Position numbers and translations under genes: made by a program. The notes below the pieces were generated by a model. That model was not told where the DNA came from. It did no database searches and was given only the letters and a program-made list of their open reading frames with translations. Of a DNA stretch of 64,000 nucleotides, positions 53,163 to 61,799 are shown in pieces. The stretch lies in contig NZ_JAYGJO010000027.1 in NCBI RefSeq assembly GCF_035013185.1, positions 10,617-74,616 of the forward strand. Direction: 5' to 3'. Position 1 is the stretch's first letter. Every line of letters starts with the position of its first letter. The DNA comes from Acerihabitans sp035013185. Lineage in GTDB: Bacteria; Pseudomonadota; Gammaproteobacteria; Enterobacterales; Enterobacteriaceae.

Positions 53163-53807
53163 TCTTAACCGACTTAGTAAGTGTTTCAATATAACTATTC
53201 AAAATAGTATTTAGCCGGGTTAAAACCACGCCTAATTCTATCGATATCTCCGTTGACAGGTATCGGCCTGACGAAAAATTTCTTTAGTCGACTCTGCAGA
53301 GCCAGCTGGATTAGGAATTGAATGGAATGCAGTTGTTCCATAATTTGTAATTTTTTTTACATTTTATCAATTTTGATGCAAAGTCTGATGTACAAAACCA
53401 CTCCAGTGTCCTGCACTCATCGTAAGGGGCTCGCTCAGACGGCATTGGTGTTACCGGTAACGATAAACCATGGTACGTCTTGCAAAGCCTCGGCCTGAGC
53501 TACCGTGAGATGAAATAGGCAGACGCCCTTAAGAATAAATTATTAAACAGCATAGTGATTATTGTAACGCTAATTCCTGCTGCGGGTGATGGGGTCGCAA
53601 GCAGACTATACCGCATGGATTTCGGCTAAGGCAAACAATGATCGCTAACATGGCCCCCTATTATGTTTTATTTAAGGTCTATTACGTCATTATCAATTTT
53701 TATAAACAGGAGGGTTAATGAATTAAAAAATGAGATATTAATTATTAATTAATCACATATAGATTTATCATTTAATTATATATAAATTGCTTAACGGAAT
53801 TAAAAAA
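53163..53807. other. AT-rich spacer before cysH
   Basis: About 645 bp with no supported gene. 53690-53800 is very AT-rich. 53440-53520 has a short stretch reading LQSLGLSYREM that recalls a transposase, too little to call. It separates the acquired-looking 209-aa gene from the cysJIH operon end. Confidence 0.45.
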
Positions 53808-53827
53808 AGCCCTCTATTCAGAGGGCT
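53804..53827 (-). terminator. cysJIH operon terminator
   Basis: Perfect 8-bp stem AGCCCTCT/AGAGGGCT (loop GAAT on the minus strand) followed by TTTTTTTAA. It lies 15 nt after the cysH stop. Confidence 0.92.
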
Positions 53828-53842
53828 GATCCGGAAAAGATT

Positions 53843-54577
53843 TCAACCTTCGTGCAAGCCGCATTCCCGTTTGAGACCGAAAAAGCGGGTTTCTTCCTCA
53901 CTCATGCCCGGTTCCCATTTGCGGGTGGTATGGGTATCACCCACCGAGAGGTAACCCTGCTCCCATAACGGATGGTAGCTGAGATCGTTCGCTTTGAGGT
54001 ATTGATAGACCTGGCGGTTATCCCAATCGATTATCGGCAGCAGTTTAAACACGCCGCGCTGGATGGCCAACACCGGCAAGTGGCTGCGGCTGCCGGATTG
54101 CTCCCGGCGCAGGCCTGCCAACCAGCTTTGCGCGTTTAAGCTGCTTAACGCCCGGTTCATCGGCTCGACTTTATTGATTTGGTTGTACTGCTCAATGCCC
54201 TCAACACCCTGCTCCCACAGTTTACCGTAGCGCGCCTCCTGCCAGGCGGGAGACTGCTGCGCCCGGAATACCTTGAGATTCAACCCGAGTTGATCGGTAA
54301 GTTCATCGATAAAGCGGTAGGTTTCGGGAAACAGGTAACCGGTGTCGGTTAAAATCACCGGAATGTCCGGCCGCTGACGAGTCACCAAATGCAGGCACAG
54401 CGCAGCCTGAATGCCAAAGCTGGACGAGAGCACCCGCTCACCGGGCAGGTTTTCCAACGCCCAGGCCACCCGTTGCTCCGCCGTCAGGCTTTCCAGTTGA
54501 CGGTTGGTCTGCGCCAGCATTGCCGTCTGCTCATCTTTAGCCAGCGAGTTCAGTTCACTCAGGTCTAGACTGCTCAT
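53843..54577 (-). CDS. cysH: PAPS reductase (thioredoxin-dependent)
   Basis: Reduces PAPS to sulfite. 244 aa as in E. coli. PP-loop-type core (VLSSSFGIQAALCLHLV), IPVILTDTGYLFPETYRFIDE, LRREQSGSRSHLPVL, and C-terminal catalytic Cys in ECGLHEG. Third gene of cysJ-cysI-cysH, 14 nt after cysI. Confidence 0.98.
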   Translation of the reverse strand: MSSLDLSELNSLAKDEQTAMLAQTNRQLESLTAEQRVAWALENLPGERVLSSSFGIQAALCLHLVTRQRPDIPVILTDTGYLFPETYRFIDELTDQLGLNLKVFRAQQSPAWQEARYGKLWEQGVEGIEQYNQINKVEPMNRALSSLNAQSWLAGLRREQSGSRSHLPVLAIQRGVFKLLPIIDWDNRQVYQYLKANDLSYHPLWEQGYLSVGDTHTTRKWEPGMSEEETRFFGLKRECGLHEG

Positions 54578-54591
54578 AGATAGCCCTCAGG

Positions 54592-56292
54592 TTAATCGTA
54601 AAAGTCTTGTGCGGAGTTGATCACCGGCTTGACGATGCCAGCACGCAGCACAAAGTCACCATAAGATTCATGGGGCTGCCGCTCCTGCGCCCAACGGCCG
54701 GTGGTTTCATCAATGATCGCCAGGATCTGGTCCTCGGGAATATTCTCACGATACAGGCGCGGAATGCGTTCGCCGGTGCGATCGCCGCCCAAATAGAGGT
54801 TGTAACGCCCCACCGCTTTGCCCACCAGACCGATCTCCGCCAGCATCGAACGGCCACAGCCGTTGGGGCAGCCGGTAACCCGTAGGATGATCTCATCCTC
54901 GCCAAGGCCGTGGGCTGACATGATAGTTTCCACTTTAGTGACAAACTGCGGTAAAAAGCGCTCAGCTTCCGCCATTGCCAGCGGGCAAGTGGGAAAGGCC
55001 ACGCAGGCCATGGAGGCTTTGCGCTGTAGGCTAACGCCGTCATTGATCAGACCATGCTGGCGTGCCAGCGCTTCAATTTTGGCTTTATTACGGGCTGGAA
55101 CCCCGGCCACAATCAGGTTTTGATTGGCGGTCAGGCGAAAATCCCCTTTGTGGATGCGGGCAATGTCGGCCAACCCGGTTTTCAGAGTGCGGTCTGGATA
55201 GTCCAGGATACGACCGTTCTCAATAAACAGGGTCAGGTGCCAGAGGTTTTCAATGCCTTTCACCCAGCCGAATCGATCGCCGCGCTCGGTGAAATGATAG
55301 GGACGGATCGGTTCAAACGGGATGCCGACCCGCCGTTCAACTTCGGCTTTAAACACCTCAACCCCAACGCGTTCCAGCGTATATTTGGTTTTGGCATTTT
55401 TCCGGTTGGACCTATTGCCCCAATCACGCTGGGTACCCACCACCGCCTCGGCAAACGCCAGGGTATGCTCGGCGGCAATATAACCGAACTCGCTGGCTTT
55501 ACGCGGGTAGGTAGAGGTATCACCATGGGTCATGGCCAATCCACCACCGACCAACACGTTAAAACCGACCAGTTGACCGTTATCGCTGATGGCGACAAAG
55601 TTTAAATCGTTGGCGTGCAAATCCACGTCGTTAAGCGGCGGCACCACCACCGTGGTTTTAAACTTGCGCGGCAAATAGGTCGGCCCGAGGATCGGCTCCT
55701 GGTCGGTGGTTTCATGTTTTTCGCCGTCCAGCCAAATCTCGGCATAGGCGCGGGTTTTCGGCAGCAGGTGCTCGGAGATCTTTTTAGCCCATTGATACGC
55801 CTGCTGATGTAACACCGACTCTACCGGATTGGCACTGCACAGCACGTTGCGATTGACATCCCCGGCGGTGGCAATGGAGTCTAGCCCCAGCTTATGCAGC
55901 AGTTGATGCATCTGCTTAAGATCAGGTTTAAGTACGCCGTGAAACTGGAAGGTTTGCCGGGTAGTCAACCGAAGGCTGCCGTAAAGCGTATGTTCGGCAG
56001 CAAACGCGTCGATGCCCAGCCATTGCGCTGGGGTGATAATACCGCCAGGCAACCGGCAGCGCAGCATCATATTGATCAGCGGCTCCAGCTTTTGCTCGGC
56101 GCGTTCGGCGCGCAGATCGCGATCATCTTGCTGATACATGCCGTGAAAGCGAATCAGTTGAAAATTATCACCGTTAAACCCGCCGGTCAGCTGATCCTTA
56201 AGATCCGCCTCGATGGTGCCACGCAGGAAATTGCTCTGTCCCTTGAGCCGTTCATTATCGGATAAAGGAGGATTGGGTTGTTTTTCGCTCAT
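54592..56292 (-). CDS. cysI: Sulfite reductase hemoprotein beta subunit
   Basis: Siroheme- and 4Fe-4S-containing subunit that reduces sulfite to sulfide. 566 aa (E. coli 570). Cluster/siroheme Cys residues in ACVAFPTCPLAMAEAE and TGCPNGCGRSM; LTTRQTFQFHG and RNVLCSANPVES are the anion-binding region. Start ATG at 56292 overlaps the cysJ stop (TGATG). Needs siroheme from CysG in the same window. Confidence 0.98.
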   Translation of the reverse strand: MSEKQPNPPLSDNERLKGQSNFLRGTIEADLKDQLTGGFNGDNFQLIRFHGMYQQDDRDLRAERAEQKLEPLINMMLRCRLPGGIITPAQWLGIDAFAAEHTLYGSLRLTTRQTFQFHGVLKPDLKQMHQLLHKLGLDSIATAGDVNRNVLCSANPVESVLHQQAYQWAKKISEHLLPKTRAYAEIWLDGEKHETTDQEPILGPTYLPRKFKTTVVVPPLNDVDLHANDLNFVAISDNGQLVGFNVLVGGGLAMTHGDTSTYPRKASEFGYIAAEHTLAFAEAVVGTQRDWGNRSNRKNAKTKYTLERVGVEVFKAEVERRVGIPFEPIRPYHFTERGDRFGWVKGIENLWHLTLFIENGRILDYPDRTLKTGLADIARIHKGDFRLTANQNLIVAGVPARNKAKIEALARQHGLINDGVSLQRKASMACVAFPTCPLAMAEAERFLPQFVTKVETIMSAHGLGEDEIILRVTGCPNGCGRSMLAEIGLVGKAVGRYNLYLGGDRTGERIPRLYRENIPEDQILAIIDETTGRWAQERQPHESYGDFVLRAGIVKPVINSAQDFYD

Positions 56293-58100
56293 CAATAAAC
56301 ATCTCGCTGGTAACGGTGCGCTATGCGCAGCTCGCTTAAAAACTCATCGGCCTGCTCGATATCCATGCCGCCGTGTTCGGCGATCAGTTCCAGCATGACC
56401 TGTTCGACATCCTTGGCCATACGGTTGGCATCGCCGCAAACGTAGATATGCGCCCCTTGTTCAATCCAGCGCCACACCTCGGCGCCCTTTTCACGTAGCC
56501 GATCCTGCACATAGATTTTTTCCGGCTGATCCCGCGACCAGGCTAAATCAATGGCACTCAACAGGCCGTCTTTTTTATAACGCTGCCACTCCACCTGGTA
56601 GAGAAAATCATCGGTAAAGTGTGGATTGCCAAAAAATAGCCAATTTTTACCCGTGGCGCCGTCCGCTTCGCGTTGTTGCATAAACGCCCGGAACGGTGCA
56701 ATACCGGTGCCGGGACCGATCATGATCACCGGCGCGTCTGGGTTCTCCGGCAGCCGGAAATGATGATTGTGTTCAATAAAGATGCGCACACGGTCATCCT
56801 CAGCCAAGCGATCGGCCAGATAACCGGTGGCGCCGCCAGTGCGCGGGCGGCCATCCACCTCATAACGTACCACACCGACAGTAATATGCACCTCGGCTCC
56901 CACTTCTGCTTGGGAAGACGCAATGGAGTACAGGCGCGGCTCCAGCGGACGTAGTAGACCCAGCAGTTGATCCGCACCCAGCTCGATCGGCGCCTGACGT
57001 ACCATATCCACGATCGGTGTGGACTGGGCGTAGCGTTGCAGCCGGGTTTTATCTACCGTCAGGGCCAGCAACGCCTCGTCACGGGCAATCGCAGCATAGT
57101 TATCCACAATAATCTGGGTATTTTGCGTCAGTTCAACATGCCCTATCAGCGCCTCGGTCAAGGTCATCTCCTGTCCGGCTACCGTCACCCGTTGGCTACC
57201 GTCGAGCCACAGCAGGGCGATCAGTTCGGCCACCAGGGCAGGATCGTTTTCATACCAGACCCCAAGCGCATCGCCCGGCTGGTAACGCAGCCCGGAATCA
57301 CCGAGATCGATCTCGATATGCCGCACATCTTTGCTCGATTGGCGGCTGGTGATCTTTTGCGATACCGCAAGCGTCGCGACCAGCGGCTGCTGTTTGCTGT
57401 AGGGCGTGGAATCGAGCTCATCAACCGCGCCACTGAGGCTATGGCTAAGCTGAGCGTCATTCTCCTGGGGAACCCGTGTTTTGAGTAATGCCACCATATC
57501 CTGACGCCAGGCTTGTGCCAGCGCTTGATATTCCACATCAGCGTCAACCCGCTCCGCTAGCCGTTGGCCGCCCAGTTCCGCCAGTCGTTGGTCAAAATCC
57601 TTGCCGATCTTGGCAAAGTGTTCGTATGAGGTATCGCCCAGACCGAATACGGCGAACTGGGTGTCCGGCAACCGCGGGGCTTTTTTAGAAAACAGGTATT
57701 TATAGAGCGCCACCGCCTCTTCCGGCGGATCGCCTTCACCTTGGGTGGACGCGACGATCAGCAGCAGCTTTTCTTGGGCAATGTTTTTGAATTTGTAGTC
57801 GCCGGCATTCACCAGATTCACATCCAGCCTGGCGGCAATCAAGTCGTCGCGCAGTTGTTCGGCCAGTCGCCGGGCATTGCCGGTCTGTGATGCGCTAAGC
57901 AGCGTGATGGCGGGTGCCTTGGCCGGCTGCGTGGTGGCAGTGATGCCACTGGCCGCAGCAACCGGGTTAACCTGCCCCCAAAAATAGCCGGAGACCCAGG
58001 CCAGCTGCAGCGGCGACAGATCGCCGGTAACAGCCTGCAAACGGGCTAATTGTTCCGGATTGAGCGGGAGCAAAGATGTAGGAGAGACCTGAGTCGTCAT
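56292..58100 (-). CDS. cysJ: Sulfite reductase flavoprotein alpha subunit
   Basis: NADPH-dependent electron donor for CysI. 602 aa (E. coli 599). Flavodoxin-like FMN domain (LLSASQTGNARRLAEQL, VASTQGEGDPPEEAVALYKY, FGLGDTSYEHFAKIG), FAD-binding domain (RLYSIASSQAEVGAEVHITV), NADPH site (MIGPGTGIAPFRAFMQQR, YVCGDANRMAKDVEQ) and C-terminal RYQRDVY. First gene of the operon; promoter in 58101-58485. Confidence 0.98.
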   Translation of the reverse strand: MTTQVSPTSLLPLNPEQLARLQAVTGDLSPLQLAWVSGYFWGQVNPVAAASGITATTQPAKAPAITLLSASQTGNARRLAEQLRDDLIAARLDVNLVNAGDYKFKNIAQEKLLLIVASTQGEGDPPEEAVALYKYLFSKKAPRLPDTQFAVFGLGDTSYEHFAKIGKDFDQRLAELGGQRLAERVDADVEYQALAQAWRQDMVALLKTRVPQENDAQLSHSLSGAVDELDSTPYSKQQPLVATLAVSQKITSRQSSKDVRHIEIDLGDSGLRYQPGDALGVWYENDPALVAELIALLWLDGSQRVTVAGQEMTLTEALIGHVELTQNTQIIVDNYAAIARDEALLALTVDKTRLQRYAQSTPIVDMVRQAPIELGADQLLGLLRPLEPRLYSIASSQAEVGAEVHITVGVVRYEVDGRPRTGGATGYLADRLAEDDRVRIFIEHNHHFRLPENPDAPVIMIGPGTGIAPFRAFMQQREADGATGKNWLFFGNPHFTDDFLYQVEWQRYKKDGLLSAIDLAWSRDQPEKIYVQDRLREKGAEVWRWIEQGAHIYVCGDANRMAKDVEQVMLELIAEHGGMDIEQADEFLSELRIAHRYQRDVY

Positions 58101-58485
58101 TGCGGTTCGAATTTCCTTGTACGTACCAATGTGGCCGGGGATGGATTAAAGGATCATCAGAGTTTGTAAGGTTACTCAGTGTGACGCAATCAATAAAAGA
58201 TGTGATGGCAATATTAAATAACTAAAAAGCCTAACGCGTTATTCCGATTAAACCTATCGATTAAAGTGGTTAAGAAAACCCGCATGACATACCAGCAGCC
58301 CACCGCCATGGGGACACACAGAGAGGCAAAACGTCGTCGCCGCCGCCGCTTTACTCCACCAGTCTCTTTTGCCGTTGCCACTTTTGTTAATTACACCTTG
58401 ATCTGACCGGGTTCCGCCCCCTACCATAGTATAATTAGCGATATTTCTGTTAGCTGCCGCATTTGTTGTTACTTGAGGTTTTACA
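58101..58485. other. cysJ/queD divergent control region
   Basis: 385 bp between divergent cysJ and queD. A CysB site for cysJIH is expected at the left side (ATTCCGATTAAACC near 58232 is AT-rich but not decisive). A TATAAT at 58430-58435 may be the queD -10, without a good -35 at standard spacing. Confidence 0.5.
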
Positions 58486-58851
58486 GTGGTCACCACGTTA
58501 TTTAAAGATTTTACCTTTGAAGCGGCGCACCTGTTGCCGCATGTTCCCACCGGCCACAAATGTGGGCGTTTGCATGGTCATTCGTTTATGGTGCGGGTGG
58601 AAATTACCGGCCAGGTGGACCGGTTAACCGGCTGGGTGATGGATTTTGCCGAGCTCAAACAGCATGTCAGCCCCCTTATCGATCGACTGGACCACTACTA
58701 TCTTAACGATATCCCCGGTCTGGAAAACCCCACCAGTGAAATACTGGCCCACTGGATTTGGCAGGAATTAAAACCTAGCCTGCCGTTGCTTAGCGCTATC
58801 GTGGTGAAAGAAACCTGCACTGCCGGCTGCGTTTATCACGGCGAGCAATAG
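58486..58851 (+). CDS. queD: 6-carboxy-5,6,7,8-tetrahydropterin synthase
   Basis: Second step of queuosine/preQ0 biosynthesis, zinc enzyme. 121 aa from GTG at 58486 with GAGG eight nt upstream (E. coli 121). Zinc His residues: EAAHLLPHVPTGHKCGRLHG, HGHS. Cys in GHKCGRLHGHSF and ETCTAGCVY, as in E. coli. Its neighbour queE acts at the next step. Confidence 0.97.
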   Translation: MVTTLFKDFTFEAAHLLPHVPTGHKCGRLHGHSFMVRVEITGQVDRLTGWVMDFAELKQHVSPLIDRLDHYYLNDIPGLENPTSEILAHWIWQELKPSLPLLSAIVVKETCTAGCVYHGEQ

Positions 58852-58897
58852 CACCGCGAACGGCAAGAACCGCCAGCGAAGGTACCCCCCATCGAGA

Positions 58898-59569
58898 TTA
58901 CGGAATATTCAGGTATTTATGCGTCTGTAACGACAGGCGCCAGTTGCGGGCAATGCAGGTGTCGATGCAGAGTTTGGTGGCCGTGTCCGACTGACTGATG
59001 GGTTGCAGGGCAATAATGCGCGGTTTGTCGTCCTCAATCGTCGCCAATAGCTGCTCAAGATGATCAATATCGCGCGCTCGCGCCACCGGGTGCTTAATTT
59101 CATCGGCGCGCTGCAATGCCTGCGGCAATACCACCATGCCGCCGCGCATGCCCACCTTCGGCGAAACCGTGACCCAGGTCTGGCTGGTACAACGCACCTC
59201 ATGGGTGCCACTGGTTTCTATCTGGCAGCTAAAACCCTGCTGTTCCAATAGCTGCGTCAAGTCATACAGATCGTGGATGCACGGCTCGCCGCCGGTGATC
59301 ACCACATGGCGGGCGGTATAGCCCTGCGCCGTGATCAGCGCCAATACCTCCTCTGGCGTCACGTTGGCCCAGTGGCGGTTGTCGGTGGTTTTTAACGGGA
59401 TATCCCCCAGTGCGACCTGCTGCTGCGGGTCAACCTCCCAGGTATGCTTGGTGTCACACCAGCTACAGCCCACAGGGCAGCCCTGCAGGCGGATAAATAT
59501 TGCCGGGACGCCGGTGAAGTAACCTTCGCCCTGGAGCGTCTGAAATAGTTCGTTAAGTGGGTACTGCAT
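58898..59569 (-). CDS. queE: 7-carboxy-7-deazaguanine synthase
   Basis: Radical-SAM enzyme of queuosine biosynthesis. 223 aa as in E. coli. Cluster-binding Cys motif CPVGCSWCDTKHTWE (CxxxCxxC), LNELFQTLQGEGYFTGVPAI near the start, and ITGGEPCIHDLYDL for SAM. Convergent with queD (46 bp apart). Confidence 0.97.
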   Translation of the reverse strand: MQYPLNELFQTLQGEGYFTGVPAIFIRLQGCPVGCSWCDTKHTWEVDPQQQVALGDIPLKTTDNRHWANVTPEEVLALITAQGYTARHVVITGGEPCIHDLYDLTQLLEQQGFSCQIETSGTHEVRCTSQTWVTVSPKVGMRGGMVVLPQALQRADEIKHPVARARDIDHLEQLLATIEDDKPRIIALQPISQSDTATKLCIDTCIARNWRLSLQTHKYLNIP

Positions 59570-60118
59570 AAGGTTCTCGATATAGGGTTCTCGATGATGT
59601 CACCGCAAATGAGGGCGCTGATTATTGCAGATTAGCGTAAAGACGCCAATGTTGTTGTCACCGCAGCGGAAAAATCCGTCGATACCGCGGTTTAAGGTCG
59701 ATTGCCGGTCCAGGATAATCAGACAAAATTCAGAATAACACATCAGTGGCATAAAAAATGGCTGCGGGCGGCTTCAGGTGATATCACGCCAATTTATGGC
59801 ATGGCACTGCGAAATTTGGCAATGGTAAAAAGAGAATAAACGAATACTATATGGGTAATGGCTCTGATGAGTGATGAAATGAAGAGTGGTGATGAGGATG
59901 CTCTATTAAAAATTAAAAACCATACTATTGAAAATACTCGCTCGATTAGCTGATTCTATTTGCTATTTGCTATTTGCTATTTGCTATTTGCTATTTGCTA
60001 TTTGCTATTTGCTATTTGCTATTTGCTATTTAAACATATTATCTAATTAAAATTGATTTTACGGTTATTTTTCAAAGCAGTTGTCAATCAATCGTTATAA
60101 ATAATGGAGAAGATGAAT
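59570..60118. other. Repeat-bearing spacer before AA10-like gene
   Basis: 549 bp without a gene. 59790-59824 (AATTTATGGCATGGCACTGC) resembles 61040-61070 and 61120-61154 on the other side of the AA10-like gene. 59956-60031 is the heptanucleotide array. The promoter of the AA10-like gene is presumably in 60030-60118. Confidence 0.6.
59956..60031. repeat. (CTATTTG)10 heptanucleotide microsatellite
   Basis: Ten perfect tandem CTATTTG units plus a partial CTATTT, 76 bp in total. It ends 87 bp upstream of the AA10-like start codon, so in or next to its promoter. The unit is 7 bp, so slippage would change promoter spacing and the side of the helix presented. Confidence 0.97.
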
Positions 60119-60925
60119 ATGAATAATATCGATGAATATGAAAACGATAATAATCACAGTGCGAATGGTAACCCCGAACTACCTGGGGAAGAATATGCGG
60201 TTCACGGTGGTCATCCGCCGTTCCCACATGTGCCTATCGATCCTTATGTTGCAAATGCGCAACCGGCTCATGGCTGGTTAACCAGTCCGGTATCGCGCGC
60301 GGAGTTCGCTTTTCGGAATAATTGGCTTAGTTCATGGTTAACGTCGGAAATGGAGGGGATGAAAAACTTCCCCGAACACAGTATCGCGCCATTGCGGTGG
60401 TTCGACAATGAGAGAACGCAGTTTGGTGCGCCTTTTCCCGATTCTGACCAATTTGCTAATGATGGCGGCGCAGTGCCGCGCACCGTACCTGATGGGTTTA
60501 TTATCAGCGGCGGGCGCGCGGATACTTCACGGAATATCGTGAATTTTACCGATAACGAATTGTTTGCTGCCCGTGGCGTTCGCTGGCCGGTGACACCAGT
60601 GGTCGCGGGCGGCACATACCCCATCTTTTGGCATACGACCGTCTGGCATCCCGTGCGCGGCTACCGTTATTTTATTACCAAAGATGGCTGGGATCAAAAT
60701 ATGCGCTTACGGCGTGCAGATCTTGAGCTGACGCCTTTCCAGAGTGTGTTTAATAGACATCGTAATCATTGGGGGCCTGATCTCCGACAGACTATGCCGG
60801 CGATTAGCCCACAGAATGTGAGAATGCCTATGGGCAAACGCGGCCGTCACATTATTTTAGCCGTTTGGCTGGTTGCCGACTCTGCTGCCGGATTTTATCA
60901 AGCGCTTGATGTTGACTTTGGCTGA
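60119..60925 (+). CDS. AA10 (chitin-binding/LPMO-fold) protein, cysteine-free, no signal peptide
   Basis: 268 aa from ATG at 60119, whose SD is GGAG nine nt upstream. ATG at 60104 lies before it in frame. Residues 51 to the end resemble the Serratia CBP21-type AA10 fold: AHGWLTSPVSRA (cf. HGYVESPASRA), WHPVRGYRYFITKDGWDQNM (cf. HSTTSWRYFITKPNWDASQ), ILAVWLVADSAAGFYQALDV (cf. [20 protein letters not shown]). His51 and His177 match the copper-brace histidines. Unlike CBP21 there is no hydrophobic signal before His51, only a polar 50-residue tail, and no cysteine in the whole protein. Copper activity needs an N-terminal His, so either the tail is removed or it only binds. Comparison is from recall. 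Confidence 0.8.
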   Translation: MNNIDEYENDNNHSANGNPELPGEEYAVHGGHPPFPHVPIDPYVANAQPAHGWLTSPVSRAEFAFRNNWLSSWLTSEMEGMKNFPEHSIAPLRWFDNERTQFGAPFPDSDQFANDGGAVPRTVPDGFIISGGRADTSRNIVNFTDNELFAARGVRWPVTPVVAGGTYPIFWHTTVWHPVRGYRYFITKDGWDQNMRLRRADLELTPFQSVFNRHRNHWGPDLRQTMPAISPQNVRMPMGKRGRHIILAVWLVADSAAGFYQALDVDFG

Positions 60926-61424
60926 GAATACCCGCAGTCATGGTGATGGAAATTCAGTCGCAGCGATCTGGCAGACTCTATAGCGGACGGGCGCAGAACC
61001 CCATTATCCTCGGGCGTGCTTGCGCCCGATTATTGGCCAGCTAATTTATGGCATTCTCCTGCGAAAGGGCGTTGAATCGCCATTATTCCCGGGCGCGCTG
61101 GCGCCCGATTGTTGGTCAACTAATTTATGGCATTCCCTTGCGGAATTTGGCAATCGCTAATTGAAAATTGCAGGCTTATTCTTTCTGGGACCACAAATAA
61201 CGGTCAATATCGCTATTGATAACCGGAAGATGGTTTTATTACCCGAAGGTGCTTTGTAATAACTGTTAAAAAATAAAAACGTTGTTGTGGTTATTTTAAT
61301 TATGTATTTTGTAAAAAAATAGAATCTTTATTGTCTTACTCGAGATAAGTAAAGGTAATTATCGCATCTAACCTGCTTGACACTTAAAATACGTCATCAT
61401 TAATGATTATTAAAGAGGCTAGCA
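60926..61424. other. Spacer between AA10-like gene and proline-rich stub
   Basis: 499 bp, no gene. Contains the two 79-bp tandem repeats (61001-61157). 61190-61400 is AT-rich and is probably the promoter region for the proline-rich gene at 61425. Confidence 0.6.
61001..61157. repeat. 79-bp tandem duplication with hairpins
   Basis: Two imperfect copies: 61001-61079 and 61080-61157. Each has CCATTAT, a hairpin CGGGCG..CGCCCG, then ATTnTTGG and CTAATTTATGGCATTC. The last 30 bp also recur upstream of the AA10-like gene near 59790. The hairpins have no T run. Confidence 0.85.
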
Positions 61425-61721
61425 ATGGATAAAGAAGATAGAAACTACTATGACGGTCAGCCAGATGACCGCGGCGGTAATTACCCACCGCCGCCGCCCT
61501 CTTGCGACACTCAGGCTGGCCATAATCCCCCGGCGGATTATGACCCCTGCGGCGCTTATCCGCCGCCACATCATGATCCTTGTGAATGTGAACCGCCGCG
61601 CTGTTATGATCCCTGTAGTGCACATATTTATCCCGAGGAGTTTGCTCAACCGGTCGAAATAAACCCATCCCATGGCTGGGTGTTTTTTCCACCGCCTCCT
61701 GGAACCAGCCATCTGTTGTGA
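61425..61721 (+). pseudogene. Proline-rich N-terminal stub of a second AA10-like gene, cut by IS1111-type element
   Basis: 98 aa: an acidic start (MDKEDRNYYDGQPDDRGGNY), Pro/Cys-rich middle (PPPPPSCDTQAGHNPPADYD, CECEPPRCYDPC), then EINPSHGWVFFPPPPGTSHL and a stop. HGW followed by a P-rich strand at that position parallels AHGWLTSP of the intact upstream gene, so this looks like the polar N-terminal tail plus first residues of a second AA10-like protein. The TGA stop lies at 61719-61721, exactly where the IS left end is predicted. Good SD (AGAGG). It could instead be an intact small Pro-rich protein. Confidence 0.55.
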
Positions 61722-61725
61722 TGTG

Positions 61726-61736
61726 ATGGACGTCCC
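61726..61736 (+). repeat. IS1111-type left subterminal inverted repeat
   Basis: ATGGACGTCCC, an 11-bp perfect match to the right copy in reverse. Confidence 0.8.
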
Positions 61737-61799
61737 TCCTCAGGCTTAAGTTCCTGCCACACTTATGCCGAGTGCTCTTATTCATAGAGGAACAACATC

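Noticed and set aside
53440..53520. Transposase scrap (LGLSYREM)
   Set aside because: Only about ten residues suggest it; insufficient evidence.
59956..60031. CRISPR-like or iteron origin repeats
   Set aside because: Contiguous 7-bp units with no spacers and no replication gene nearby.
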